Positions 1 through 5,407 are shown, counted from the first letter of the stretch. The stretch: DNA of 8,127 nt from Candidatus Falkowiibacteriota bacterium (GCA_030636285.1 DAOVXE010000028.1:1-8127); one strand, 5' to 3'. The notes: generated by a model from the sequence alone, not told the origin. A program made the numbers and translations.

Positions 1-471
1 ATGGTGCCGGGCGGAAGCAAGGTTAGCCAGCCCAGTTATACCACCAAGACATATACCGGTTTTTCCGCGATCAAAGATATTGTTAAAGCGCCTAACGCCC
101 AGGCCGCGACCGGCAATAAGATGAATTGGCCGGCCGCGGCAACAAGAATAACGCAGTATTATTCCTGGAGGCATCATGCCGTGGATATCGCGGCGAAAAC
201 CGGCACGGCCATATACGCGGCTGATGCCGGCACCGTGGAGTCGGTAGGCTGGGGCACTGGTTATGGAAACCAAATCGTGATCAATCATGGCGGCGGCAAA
301 AAGACCCGCTACGCCCATTTATCCAAGTTTTACGCCAAAAAGGGCGATATTGTGAGTAAAGGGCAAACCATAGCGGCAATGGGATCAACCGGCTGGTCTA
401 CCGGACCGCATCTTCATTTTGAAGTTATTATAAACGGCCGCAAATATAATCCTTTAAATTATATTAGGTAA
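1..471 (+). CDS. M23 (LytM-type) zinc metallopeptidase, C-terminal part
   Basis: A peptidoglycan endopeptidase domain that cuts wall cross-bridges or stem peptides outside the membrane. The frame is open from base 1, and the ATG there is probably an internal Met, so the N-terminus (likely signal or anchor and perhaps LysM-type wall-binding domains) lies upstream. In the 156 visible residues, a low-complexity linker (about 1-42) precedes the M23 domain. The Zn-binding HxxxD motif is H58/D62 (HHAVD), the catalytic His is H106 in YAHLS, and the HxH motif is H137/H139 in GPHLHFEV. The GTGYGNQIVINH and KGDIVSKGQTIAAMGSTG strands are typical of the fold. The protein ends NPLNYIR, a normal family terminus, so the C-terminus is complete. 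Its TAA stop is made of the first three bases of palindromic element copy A. All zinc and catalytic residues are present, so activity is expected; the exact bond cut cannot be told. Confidence 0.9.
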   Translation: MVPGGSKVSQPSYTTKTYTGFSAIKDIVKAPNAQAATGNKMNWPAAATRITQYYSWRHHAVDIAAKTGTAIYAADAGTVESVGWGTGYGNQIVINHGGGKKTRYAHLSKFYAKKGDIVSKGQTIAAMGSTGWSTGPHLHFEVIINGRKYNPLNYIR

Positions 472-626
472 CTCACCTTACGCACTAAATATTTTTACCT
501 TAGAAAAAGTTATAATTAATGTAATTTAAACAAAAATGCTAAGATAAAACTTGTTCTTATCCTCGTTTTTGTTTAAATTACATTAATTATAACTTTGTTT
601 ACGCGATAAGTGCGTAAGGTGAGTTA
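469..626 (+). mobile_element. 158-bp palindromic MITE-like element, copy A
   Basis: A non-coding element bounded by perfect 18-bp terminal inverted repeats (TAACTCACCTTACGCACT, 469-486, and its complement, 609-626). Inside is a perfect 31-bp inverted repeat (506-536 with 566-596) around a 29-nt loop (537-565). The two stems are separated by an asymmetric internal loop of 19 nt (487-505) and 12 nt (597-608). Copy B at 4923-5080 matches its reverse complement at 155 of 158 positions. Both copies start TA and end TA. Treating that TA as a duplicated target gives a 154-bp core and fits an IS630/Tc1-mariner-mobilised MITE. No longer target duplication is visible. It contains no credible ORF. It follows the M23 gene with zero spacing and may also shape the 3' end of that transcript. 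MITE class is inferred; the palindrome and the second copy are direct observations. Confidence 0.85.
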
Positions 627-633
627 GGTAATT

Positions 634-704
634 AGTAAACAGTAAACAGAAGATAGAATTTTTTATATTTTTTTCTACTGTCTGTCGTCTGCTGTCTGTC
701 GTCT
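634..704 (+). repeat. Heptamer-periodic repeat tract, inverted about an AT core
   Basis: The left side holds tandem 7-mers in AG-first orientation: AGTAAAC (634-640), AGTAAAC (641-647), AGAAGAT (648-654), then AGAA. A T/A-rich core follows to about 672. The right side holds TTCT (673-676) and 7-mers in the reverse-complement sense: ACTGTCT (677-683), GTCGTCT (684-690), GCTGTCT (691-697), GTCGTCT (698-704). Read on the minus strand these are AGACGAC, AGACAGC, AGACGAC, AGACAGT. The whole is thus an imperfect inverted arrangement with a 7-bp period and a loose AGNANNN consensus. The AGACAGC unit recurs four times inside polA (3168-3195). The tract ends 5 bp before the next start codon and leaves no Shine-Dalgarno there. 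I know no established name for it. Confidence 0.7.
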
Positions 705-709
705 ATCAA

Positions 710-985
710 ATGCAATATATAATCGGAATATTAATGATGTCAGTCGGTTTTTTAATAATATTTAAAGCCGAATGGATGCTTAATAATTTTGGCAGGATCG
801 GTTTTTTTGAGAATAAATTCAGTACTTCCGGCGGTTCGCGCCTTGGGTATAAGCTGGTTGGCCTGGTTTTTATTTTTTTTGGTTTTTTAGCGGTTACCAA
901 TATGATTGGCGGATTTATGAATTGGATGCTATGGCCGATCACCCGTTATATGGTTCCCAGCGAAGGGCCAAGTATGGAGTTTTAA
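710..985 (+). CDS. Small two-helix membrane protein, conserved-hypothetical type
   Basis: A 91-residue protein of unknown function. Residues about 2-19 form a first hydrophobic helix (YIIGILMMSVGFLIIF). A polar stretch follows with an AEWMLNNFGRIGFFENKF segment and GGSRLGYKLVG, and a second helix spans about 49-68 (LVGLVFIFFGFLAVTNMIGG). The tail is short and contains WPITRY. The pattern of helix, FGRxxxxE, GGSRL-Y-K and helix resembles short membrane proteins I associate with Parcubacteria genomes, but that is memory and not a search. The ATG at 710 has only CT-rich repeat sequence upstream and no ribosome-binding site. ATG at 734 (Met9) is an alternative with GGAA nearby at 725-728, but it would shorten the first helix. 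It reads toward the tRNA gene; two hairpins follow the stop. Confidence 0.7.
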   Translation: MQYIIGILMMSVGFLIIFKAEWMLNNFGRIGFFENKFSTSGGSRLGYKLVGLVFIFFGFLAVTNMIGGFMNWMLWPITRYMVPSEGPSMEF

Positions 986-990
986 TATTA

Positions 991-1028
991 TTTTCCCTGG
1001 CGGGAAAAGCCGCACATACGAATGCGGC
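991..1028 (+). terminator. Two small adjacent hairpins after the small membrane gene
   Basis: TTTTCCC (991-997) pairs with GGGAAAA (1002-1008) across a 4-nt loop. Directly after it, GCCGCA (1009-1014) pairs with TGCGGC (1023-1028) across an 8-nt loop. Neither is followed by a clean U-run (the later sequence is only AT-rich), so termination is weakly supported. They could equally be structures in the tRNA leader. Confidence 0.3.
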
Positions 1029-1038
1029 ACATACGAAT
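1009..1038 (+). repeat. 15-bp tandem direct repeat upstream of tRNA-Ala
   Basis: Two adjacent 15-bp units, 1009-1023 and 1024-1038, share the ending GCACATACGAAT and differ at one base (the third position, C versus G). The unit boundary creates the 6-bp hairpin noted above. The array ends 10 bp before the mature tRNA 5' end. Confidence 0.7.
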
Positions 1039-1048
1039 TAATTATTTT

Positions 1049-1121
1049 GGGCCAGTAGCTCATCTGGTAGAGCACCTCGTTTGCATCGAGGGGGTGGCGG
1101 GTTCGAGTCCTGTCTGGTCCA
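1049..1121 (+). tRNA. tRNA-Ala (anticodon UGC)
   Basis: A full cloverleaf of 73 nt without encoded CCA. The acceptor GGGCCAG (1049-1055) pairs with CTGGTCC (1114-1120). The D-stem GCTC/GAGC encloses an 8-nt loop. The anticodon stem CCTCG/CGAGG encloses loop TTTGCAT, with anticodon TGC at 1082-1084. A 5-nt variable region follows, then the T-stem GCGGG/CCTGT with the canonical TTCGA loop start and discriminator A1121. The acceptor carries G3:U70, the classic alanine identity pair, which supports the assignment independently of the anticodon. The bases after the discriminator are CAAAA, so CCA must be added by nucleotidyltransferase. An intrinsic terminator starts at the very next base. No copy of the tRNA 3' end is visible downstream, so there is no sign of an attachment site. 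Confidence 0.96.
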
Positions 1122-1180
1122 CAAAAATAATACAGCACCAATGGTGTTATATTATTTTTGTTTGCATATTTTTTGAAAAC
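1122..1180 (+). terminator. Intrinsic terminator of the tRNA-Ala transcript
   Basis: CAAAAATAATA (1122-1132) pairs with TATTATTTTTG (1150-1160). After one C-A mismatch, 1134-1139 continues with 1143-1148 (AGCACC with GGTGTT, including one G-U), leaving a 3-nt loop. The 3' arm and following bases are T-rich (1155-1159 and 1169-1174). The hairpin begins directly after the discriminator base, so it can set the tRNA 3' trailer. The matching A-run on the left could make it work in both directions. Confidence 0.8.
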
Positions 1181-1186
1181 TATTTT

Positions 1187-1774
1187 ATGGATAAAAGTAA
1201 TATTATAATTATAGCTAAATTTTTTAGAGATTTTTTGTCTGTAGTGGCAGGAACCACTTTTCTTTTTTTAATAAATATTTACTATAGTTATGATATTAAC
1301 CAAATAAGTAACATTTCATTAATGGATAATTTTTTTATTCTTATTTTTGTTTTTCTCTCCCTGTCTTTTTTTTGCGGAAAAATATTACAATTCATTGCGT
1401 CTTTATGGTTAAATATTTTTCATAAAGTTATGGCAATATTGTTTAAAGATACAAGAAAATATCAAATTGACGATGCTATACAAGTTTTGAATTTTATAAT
1501 GGGCAAAAAAATTGATACAGATAAAATTCCAAGCATTTATGATGAAGAGATAGTATTAAAAACAATTCACGAGAGAGAGACAATAAAAGACGCATATGAA
1601 AGAAATATAACAAAACTACATTTTATTTCATATTTGATTGGCGGTACTGTGGTTTTTTTTATTGTAAGTTTAAATTGGTATTTATTATTATTAATTTTTT
1701 ATTTAACGATTCAAGACATAGGACAAAGAATTTATATCTCAAAAAGAATTAAAAAAATTAAAGACGGTGTTTAA
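1187..1774 (+). CDS. Unknown four-helix membrane protein, very AT-rich
   Basis: A 195-residue integral membrane protein that I do not recognise. Predicted hydrophobic helices lie at about 14-33, 48-75 (long, possibly two helices or an extended one), 146-162 and 163-176. A charged cytoplasm-like domain lies between (about 86-144, including DDAIQVLNFIMGKK and a charged Glu/Arg/Lys-rich helix with IHERETIKDAYERN). The tail is strongly basic (SKRIKKIKDGV). The frame stays open upstream through the tRNA and its terminator, but those are not coding; ATG 1187 is the first start past the terminator and gives a sensible N-terminus. No Shine-Dalgarno is seen. Its base composition is much more AT-rich than polA next door, with long poly-T and poly-A runs, which suggests recent acquisition or relaxed selection. 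It is a single-gene unit between two terminators. Confidence 0.7.
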   Translation: MDKSNIIIIAKFFRDFLSVVAGTTFLFLINIYYSYDINQISNISLMDNFFILIFVFLSLSFFCGKILQFIASLWLNIFHKVMAILFKDTRKYQIDDAIQVLNFIMGKKIDTDKIPSIYDEEIVLKTIHERETIKDAYERNITKLHFISYLIGGTVVFFIVSLNWYLLLLIFYLTIQDIGQRIYISKRIKKIKDGV

Positions 1775-1893
1775 CAAAAGAGAGTGATTATTTGGTTTTT
1801 ATATGGGATAGACTTGATGAAAAATGGATATTGTTGTAGTTTTTTTGATTCATTTTAGTTCCAATTTTGTTAAACAAGGTTTACTATATTATA
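1775..1893. other. Intergenic gap before the polA-side terminator
   Basis: No ORF of credible length lies here. A poor promoter-like pair (TTGTTA 1867-1872 and TTATAG 1889-1894, 16-bp spacing) is present, but it would fire straight into the hairpin at 1894-1933, so I do not assign it. polA expression therefore has no clear promoter in this gap. Confidence 0.4.
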
Positions 1894-1933
1894 GAAAAGC
1901 TTGATCTCTTAAATTGAGAACGAGCCTTTTTTT
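1894..1933 (+). terminator. Intrinsic terminator between the membrane gene and polA
   Basis: GCTTG (1899-1903) pairs with CGAGC (1921-1925). After an A-A mismatch, TCTC (1905-1908) pairs with GAGA (1916-1919) around a 7-nt loop. An A-run precedes the hairpin and a T-run follows it (1927-1933). It closes the unknown membrane gene. It also lies close upstream of polA, so polA either has its promoter downstream of it or depends on partial read-through. Confidence 0.7.
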
Positions 1934-1977
1934 ATTTGCTTATTTTACCTCAATATGATGTAATAGTAGTAGAAAAT

Positions 1978-4875
1978 ATGGTTAAAAGCAAAGACAAATC
2001 ATCGCCACGGCGAAACAAGTCATCGTTACGGCGGGATAAATTAATGGTTATTGACGGTAATGCTTTGGTGCATCGCAGTTTTCACGCGCTGCCAAGCACT
2101 ATGACAACCAAAAAGGGAGAAGTGGTTAACGCGGTATATGGTTTTGCCGGATTTTTAATAAAAGCTATTCGGGAGTTAAAGCCCGAATATGTGGTGCTTA
2201 CTATGGATAAAAAGGGGCCGACATTCCGTCATGAAAAATTTAAAGAGTATAAGGCCAAGCGAGTCAAGGCGCCGCAGGAGCTTTATGACCAGATTCCGCG
2301 GGTTAAAGAGTTGGCCAGAGCCTTTGATATTCCGGTATTTGAAAAGACCGGCTTTGAAGCCGATGATCTGATCGGTACGATCGTGAATAATGTTGACGGC
2401 CAGGTAGAAAAAATTATTTTGACCGGCGATATGGATACTCTTCAGCTTGTAAACGGCCACACCAAAGTTTACTCAATGAGCCGGGGCATTACCGAAAGCA
2501 TTATTTATGATGAACATTTGGTAGTTCATCGTTTTGGCATTAGTCCAAAGCAGATGATAGACTACAAGGCTCTTCGCGGCGATCCGAGCGATAATATTCC
2601 GGGCGTCAAAGGGGTGGGTGAAAAAACCGCGGTAAAACTTTTAAATAAATTCAAAACTCTGGATAATGTTTACGCTGAAATAAAAAAGAATTCAAAAGAG
2701 ATTCAGGCTATAGTTAAACCAAGGATCATTCAATTACTGAAAGATCATAAAGATGAGGCGTATTTATCTCAAGATCTGGCTACAATTAAATGCGATGTGT
2801 TAATTAATTTTAATTTGGGAAAAACCCGCTTTCGGACTTATGATCAGGAAAAGGTAGTTGAGTTTTTTTCAAAAATGGAATTCAAATCGCTTTTGCCCCG
2901 CCTTCAGGCTTTAACAAATTCCCATATTGTCAACACCAGGGAAGAGCAAACTGAAAAAATTGCTGATAAGTTTGAACGCAACCGGAAAAAGTTTAAATAT
3001 ACTTTAATAGATGATGAAAAAAAGTTTAAATCATTTTTGACTAAATTGAGTCAACAAAAAAACTTTACTTTTGATACTGAAACATCTTCCTTTGATCCGT
3101 TAACCGCGAATTTGTTGGGCATTAGTTTTAGCTGGAAAAAAGGTGAAGCTTATTATGTGAATGTAAAGACAGCAGACAGCAGACAGCAGACAGCAGATAA
3201 TCTTTTTTCGTATAAAGAAGCACAGAGCACTAAACACAGAGCACCTAGTATGCATCCTTGGTTGGAGAAGCTGAGGCCGATATTTGAGGATGAGAAGATA
3301 AAGAAGCGGGCGCATAATGCCAAGTTTGATATTAGGGTTATTAAAAATCAGGGGATTGATATTAAGGGGGTTGATTTTGATACTATGATCGCTTCGTATT
3401 TATTAAATCCGGGCACGCGCCAGCATAATCTGGATGCCTTGACTTTTTCGGAATTAAAGTTTGAAAAAATCAGTAAAGATGATTTGCTGGGGCGAGGAAA
3501 AGAGCGAATAAGTTTTAGCGAATTAGATAATGAAAAGCTAATGCTTTATTCTTGTGAGGACGCGGATTTTACCGAGCGTTTGGTTAAACATCTTAAGCCT
3601 GGTTTAAAAAAGAAAAAATTGGACAAGCTGTTTAATTTGATTGAAATACCTTTGGTGCCGGTGCTGGCCGCGATTGAGGACACCGGGATCAAACTAAACA
3701 CTGAATTTTTGCGTGATATGAGCGCGGTTATGCAAAAGAAGATCAAACAAATTAAAAAAAAGATACATAATCAAGCCGGCACGGAATTTAATATTGCTTC
3801 GCCTGCGCAGCTGCAAGTTATTCTTTTTGAAAAGCTGGAAATTCCGGCCGAGCGCATCAGTAAAACCAAAACCGGGATATCTACCGCTGCCTCGGAGTTG
3901 GAAAAGCTTAAAGATTTGCACCCGGTCATTAAATTGATCCAGGAATACCGCGAGCTTGCCAAATTGGCCAGCACTTACGTGGATGCTTTGCCAACAATGG
4001 TAAATCCTAAAACCAACCGGCTCCACACCAGTTTTAACCAGACTGTGGCCGCCACCGGCCGGCTTAGTTCGTCCCAGCCAAATCTTCAGAATATCCCAGT
4101 CAGGACTGAATTAGGGCGTGAGATAAGAAAAGCTTTTATTGCTGAGCAAGGCTATACTTTGGCTGCCCTTGATTATTCGCAGATTGAACTGCGTTTGGCC
4201 GCCCATTACGCGGATGACCCCAGGATGATCAAGGCTTTTAAAAATAATGTTGATATTCATACTTCAACCGCGGCCGAGATCAACCAAGTCAGCCCGAGCG
4301 CGGTAGATAAGCAAATGCGCCGGGAAGCCAAGGCGATTAATTTCGGTGTTCTTTACGGCCAGGGTCCGCGCGGCCTTTCACAAACCGCTGATATTCCCTA
4401 CGAGCGGGCCAGAGAGTTTATTGAGCAGTATTTTATCGTTTATAAAAACATCAGGGAATTTATTGACAATACCTTGCGTCAGGCCAGGCGCGACGGGCAT
4501 GTCAGCACCTTGTTTGGCCGCGTCCGTCCGCTGCCGGAAATAAATTCCACGGTTGCGATGGTGCGGAAAGCGGCCGAGCGCATGGCCGTGAATACCCCGC
4601 TTCAGGGAACAGCCGCGGACATGATAAAATTGGCCATGATCAAGGCGGAATCGCTGATTAATCGCGAATATGGAGCAAAAAACAAATTAAATCCTCTTGA
4701 ATGCCCGGTACGGATGATCTTGACTGTTCATGACGAATTGGTTTTTGAAATTAAAAACAGTCTGGTAAAAGAGGTTGTGCCAAAGATAAAAAAGATAATG
4801 GAAGAGGTAATAAAATTAAAAGTTCCGATTGTAGTGGACATAAAAATCGGAAAGAACTGGGGAGAGATGAAATAA
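1978..4875 (+). CDS. polA: DNA polymerase I with 5' nuclease, proofreading and polymerase domains
   Basis: Fills gaps and removes RNA primers in lagging-strand synthesis and repair. Numbered from ATG 1978 (965 aa). The 5' nuclease (about 20-300) has VIDGNALVHRSFHALP, FEADDLIGTI, TGDMDTLQL and LRGDPSDNIPGVKGVGEKTA. The 3'-5' exonuclease is intact: D366/E368 in DTET, N447/D451 in HNAKFD, Y524/D528 in YSCEDAD. Polymerase motif A is DYSQIELR (D732), motif B has K785, F789 and Y793 in KAINFGVLYG, and motif C is HDE 918-920. F789 matches the E. coli F762 position, which disfavours dideoxynucleotides. Compared with E. coli Pol I there are about 16 extra residues at 397-425, made by short DNA repeats. 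The frame opens at TTG 1936, directly after a terminator T-run, so I prefer 1978. ATG 2044, just before the conserved VIDGN, is a real alternative. No Shine-Dalgarno is visible. Confidence 0.97.
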   Translation: MVKSKDKSSPRRNKSSLRRDKLMVIDGNALVHRSFHALPSTMTTKKGEVVNAVYGFAGFLIKAIRELKPEYVVLTMDKKGPTFRHEKFKEYKAKRVKAPQELYDQIPRVKELARAFDIPVFEKTGFEADDLIGTIVNNVDGQVEKIILTGDMDTLQLVNGHTKVYSMSRGITESIIYDEHLVVHRFGISPKQMIDYKALRGDPSDNIPGVKGVGEKTAVKLLNKFKTLDNVYAEIKKNSKEIQAIVKPRIIQLLKDHKDEAYLSQDLATIKCDVLINFNLGKTRFRTYDQEKVVEFFSKMEFKSLLPRLQALTNSHIVNTREEQTEKIADKFERNRKKFKYTLIDDEKKFKSFLTKLSQQKNFTFDTETSSFDPLTANLLGISFSWKKGEAYYVNVKTADSRQQTADNLFSYKEAQSTKHRAPSMHPWLEKLRPIFEDEKIKKRAHNAKFDIRVIKNQGIDIKGVDFDTMIASYLLNPGTRQHNLDALTFSELKFEKISKDDLLGRGKERISFSELDNEKLMLYSCEDADFTERLVKHLKPGLKKKKLDKLFNLIEIPLVPVLAAIEDTGIKLNTEFLRDMSAVMQKKIKQIKKKIHNQAGTEFNIASPAQLQVILFEKLEIPAERISKTKTGISTAASELEKLKDLHPVIKLIQEYRELAKLASTYVDALPTMVNPKTNRLHTSFNQTVAATGRLSSSQPNLQNIPVRTELGREIRKAFIAEQGYTLAALDYSQIELRLAAHYADDPRMIKAFKNNVDIHTSTAAEINQVSPSAVDKQMRREAKAINFGVLYGQGPRGLSQTADIPYERAREFIEQYFIVYKNIREFIDNTLRQARRDGHVSTLFGRVRPLPEINSTVAMVRKAAERMAVNTPLQGTAADMIKLAMIKAESLINREYGAKNKLNPLECPVRMILTVHDELVFEIKNSLVKEVVPKIKKIMEEVIKLKVPIVVDIKIGKNWGEMK
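1993..2034 (+). repeat. Imperfect 21-bp tandem repeat in the polA N-terminal tail
   Basis: Two consecutive 21-bp units (1993-2013 and 2014-2034) encode the seven-residue repeats DKSSPRR and NKSSLRR. The first unit also contains the palindrome TCGCCACGGCGA. The resulting basic tail lies before the nuclease core and has no counterpart in the E. coli or Taq enzymes. If translation starts at 2044 it would be leader sequence, not protein. Confidence 0.6.
3168..3195 (+). repeat. Four perfect 7-bp repeats (GACAGCA) inside polA
   Basis: Four consecutive GACAGCA units, followed by GAT, encode the TADSRQQTAD stretch of the proofreading domain. Since 7 is not a multiple of 3, gain or loss of one unit would shift the frame. 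The unit is a rotation of AGACAGC, present in the tract at 634-704 on the opposite strand. Confidence 0.9.
3219..3246 (+). repeat. Second 7-bp-periodic repeat inside polA
   Basis: Read in 7-mers from 3219: AGCACAG, AGCACTA, AACACAG, AGCACCT. The perfect 10-bp direct repeat CACAGAGCAC occurs at 3221-3230 and 3235-3244, a 14-bp spacing that is two heptamers. It encodes part of the STKHRAPS stretch. With the GACAGCA block it accounts for the extra residues relative to E. coli Pol I. Confidence 0.7.
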
Positions 4876-4885
4876 ATCAAGTGTA

Positions 4886-4914
4886 TTGACAAATTATTAA
4901 TTTTGCATTACAAT
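4886..4914 (+). promoter_or_regulatory. Near-consensus sigma70 promoter of the toxin-antitoxin operon
   Basis: The -35 box TTGACA (4886-4891) is a perfect match. A 17-bp spacer leads to -10 box TACAAT (4909-4914), one base off consensus. The predicted transcription start is near 4921, at the left edge of palindromic element copy B. The promoter begins 11 bp after the polA stop, so it is an independent unit. Without the element, the leader to the antitoxin ATG would be only about 25 nt; with it, about 180 nt. Confidence 0.75.
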
Positions 4915-4922
4915 AAGATTGT

Positions 4923-5080
4923 TAACTCACCTTACGCACTTATCACGTAAACAAAGTTATAATTTATGTAATTTAAACAAAAACGAGGATAAGAACAAGT
5001 TTTATCTTAGCATTTTTGTTTAAATTACATAAATTATAACTTTTTCTAAGGTAAAAATATTTAGTGCGTAAGGTGAGTTA
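4923..5080 (-). mobile_element. 158-bp palindromic MITE-like element, copy B (inverted)
   Basis: The reverse complement of copy A with only three differing positions. Outer stem 4923-4940 with 5063-5080, inner 31-bp stem 4953-4983 with 5013-5043, loop 4984-5012. Two differences (4965 and 5031, matching 584 and 518 in copy A) are the two halves of the same stem base pair, changed from A:T to T:A, so the stem stays perfect. The third (4945) is in the internal loop. TA flanks both ends. On the plus strand the inner stem is followed by a T-run (5041-5045), so it could act as a weak terminator or attenuator. It sits between the promoter at 4886-4914 and the antitoxin ATG at 5103. Confidence 0.85.
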
Positions 5081-5102
5081 TTAATCAAATAATTAGACTA
5101 AT

Positions 5103-5387
5103 ATGATAGACCAAGAAGCTAACAGCCAAATACAAATAAGAATTGATTCTAAAACCAAGAAGGATGCGCAGAAAATTTTAAAAAATTTAGGATTAGACAT
5201 AAGCTCTGTTGTAAAAATGTTATTTAGGCAGATTATTAATACTGGTGGATTGCCTTATGAAATCAGGGATGAAAACGGCTTTACCATAAAAAAAAGCCAG
5301 GAATTAAAACAAGCTATTGTTGAAGCAAAAACCGGTTCAAAAAGTTTTAAGTCAGCCAATAGCTTAATTAAGGACGCTTTATCTTAA
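5103..5387 (+). CDS. RelB/DinJ-family antitoxin
   Basis: Antitoxin of a type II system, expected to bind and neutralise the toxin encoded 20 bp downstream and to repress its own operon. Of 94 residues, 9-47 form a ribbon-helix-helix dimer domain (IQIRIDSKTKKDAQKILKNL followed by GLDISSVVKMLFRQII), and the family signature GGLPYEI lies at 48-54. The C-terminal part (about 60-94, charged, with helices) is the usual toxin-wrapping region. An in-frame TAG at 5094-5096 rules out an upstream start, so ATG 5103 is secure even though no Shine-Dalgarno is present. The start lies 22 bp after the palindromic element. A weak inverted repeat TTATT-N5-AATAA (5078-5092) could be part of an operator, but this is speculative. 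Confidence 0.9.
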   Translation: MIDQEANSQIQIRIDSKTKKDAQKILKNLGLDISSVVKMLFRQIINTGGLPYEIRDENGFTIKKSQELKQAIVEAKTGSKSFKSANSLIKDALS

Positions 5388-5407
5388 TTTTATGTTGTCT
5401 TAGCTTT

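Noticed and set aside
634..704. CRISPR array
   Set aside because: The units are 7 bp, tandem and variable, with no spacers of regular length and no cas genes nearby.
929..1141. Minus-strand 70-codon frame
   Set aside because: It is the antisense of the tRNA gene and the small membrane gene end; no start signal or family features.
1022..1186. Upstream extension of the membrane-protein frame by 55 codons
   Set aside because: It runs through the tRNA-Ala gene and its terminator hairpin; the first start after them (1187) gives a normal membrane-protein N-terminus.
1049..1186. Integration (attL/attR) site at the tRNA
   Set aside because: No duplicate of the tRNA 3' end is found in the window and no integrase gene is present.
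1867..1894. Promoter for polA
   Set aside because: Poor -10 box, and it would transcribe directly into a terminator hairpin before reaching polA.
1936..1977. TTG start for polA
   Set aside because: It lies 2 bp after the T-run of an intrinsic terminator, has no ribosome-binding site, and adds residues with no family match.
3694..4026. Minus-strand 110-codon frame within polA
   Set aside because: It is antisense to the conserved thumb region of the polymerase; its codons follow the polA frame and no start signal is seen.
5078..5092. Antitoxin operator TTATT-N5-AATAA
   Set aside because: Too short and AT-rich to separate from chance; part of it is supplied by the end of the mobile element.
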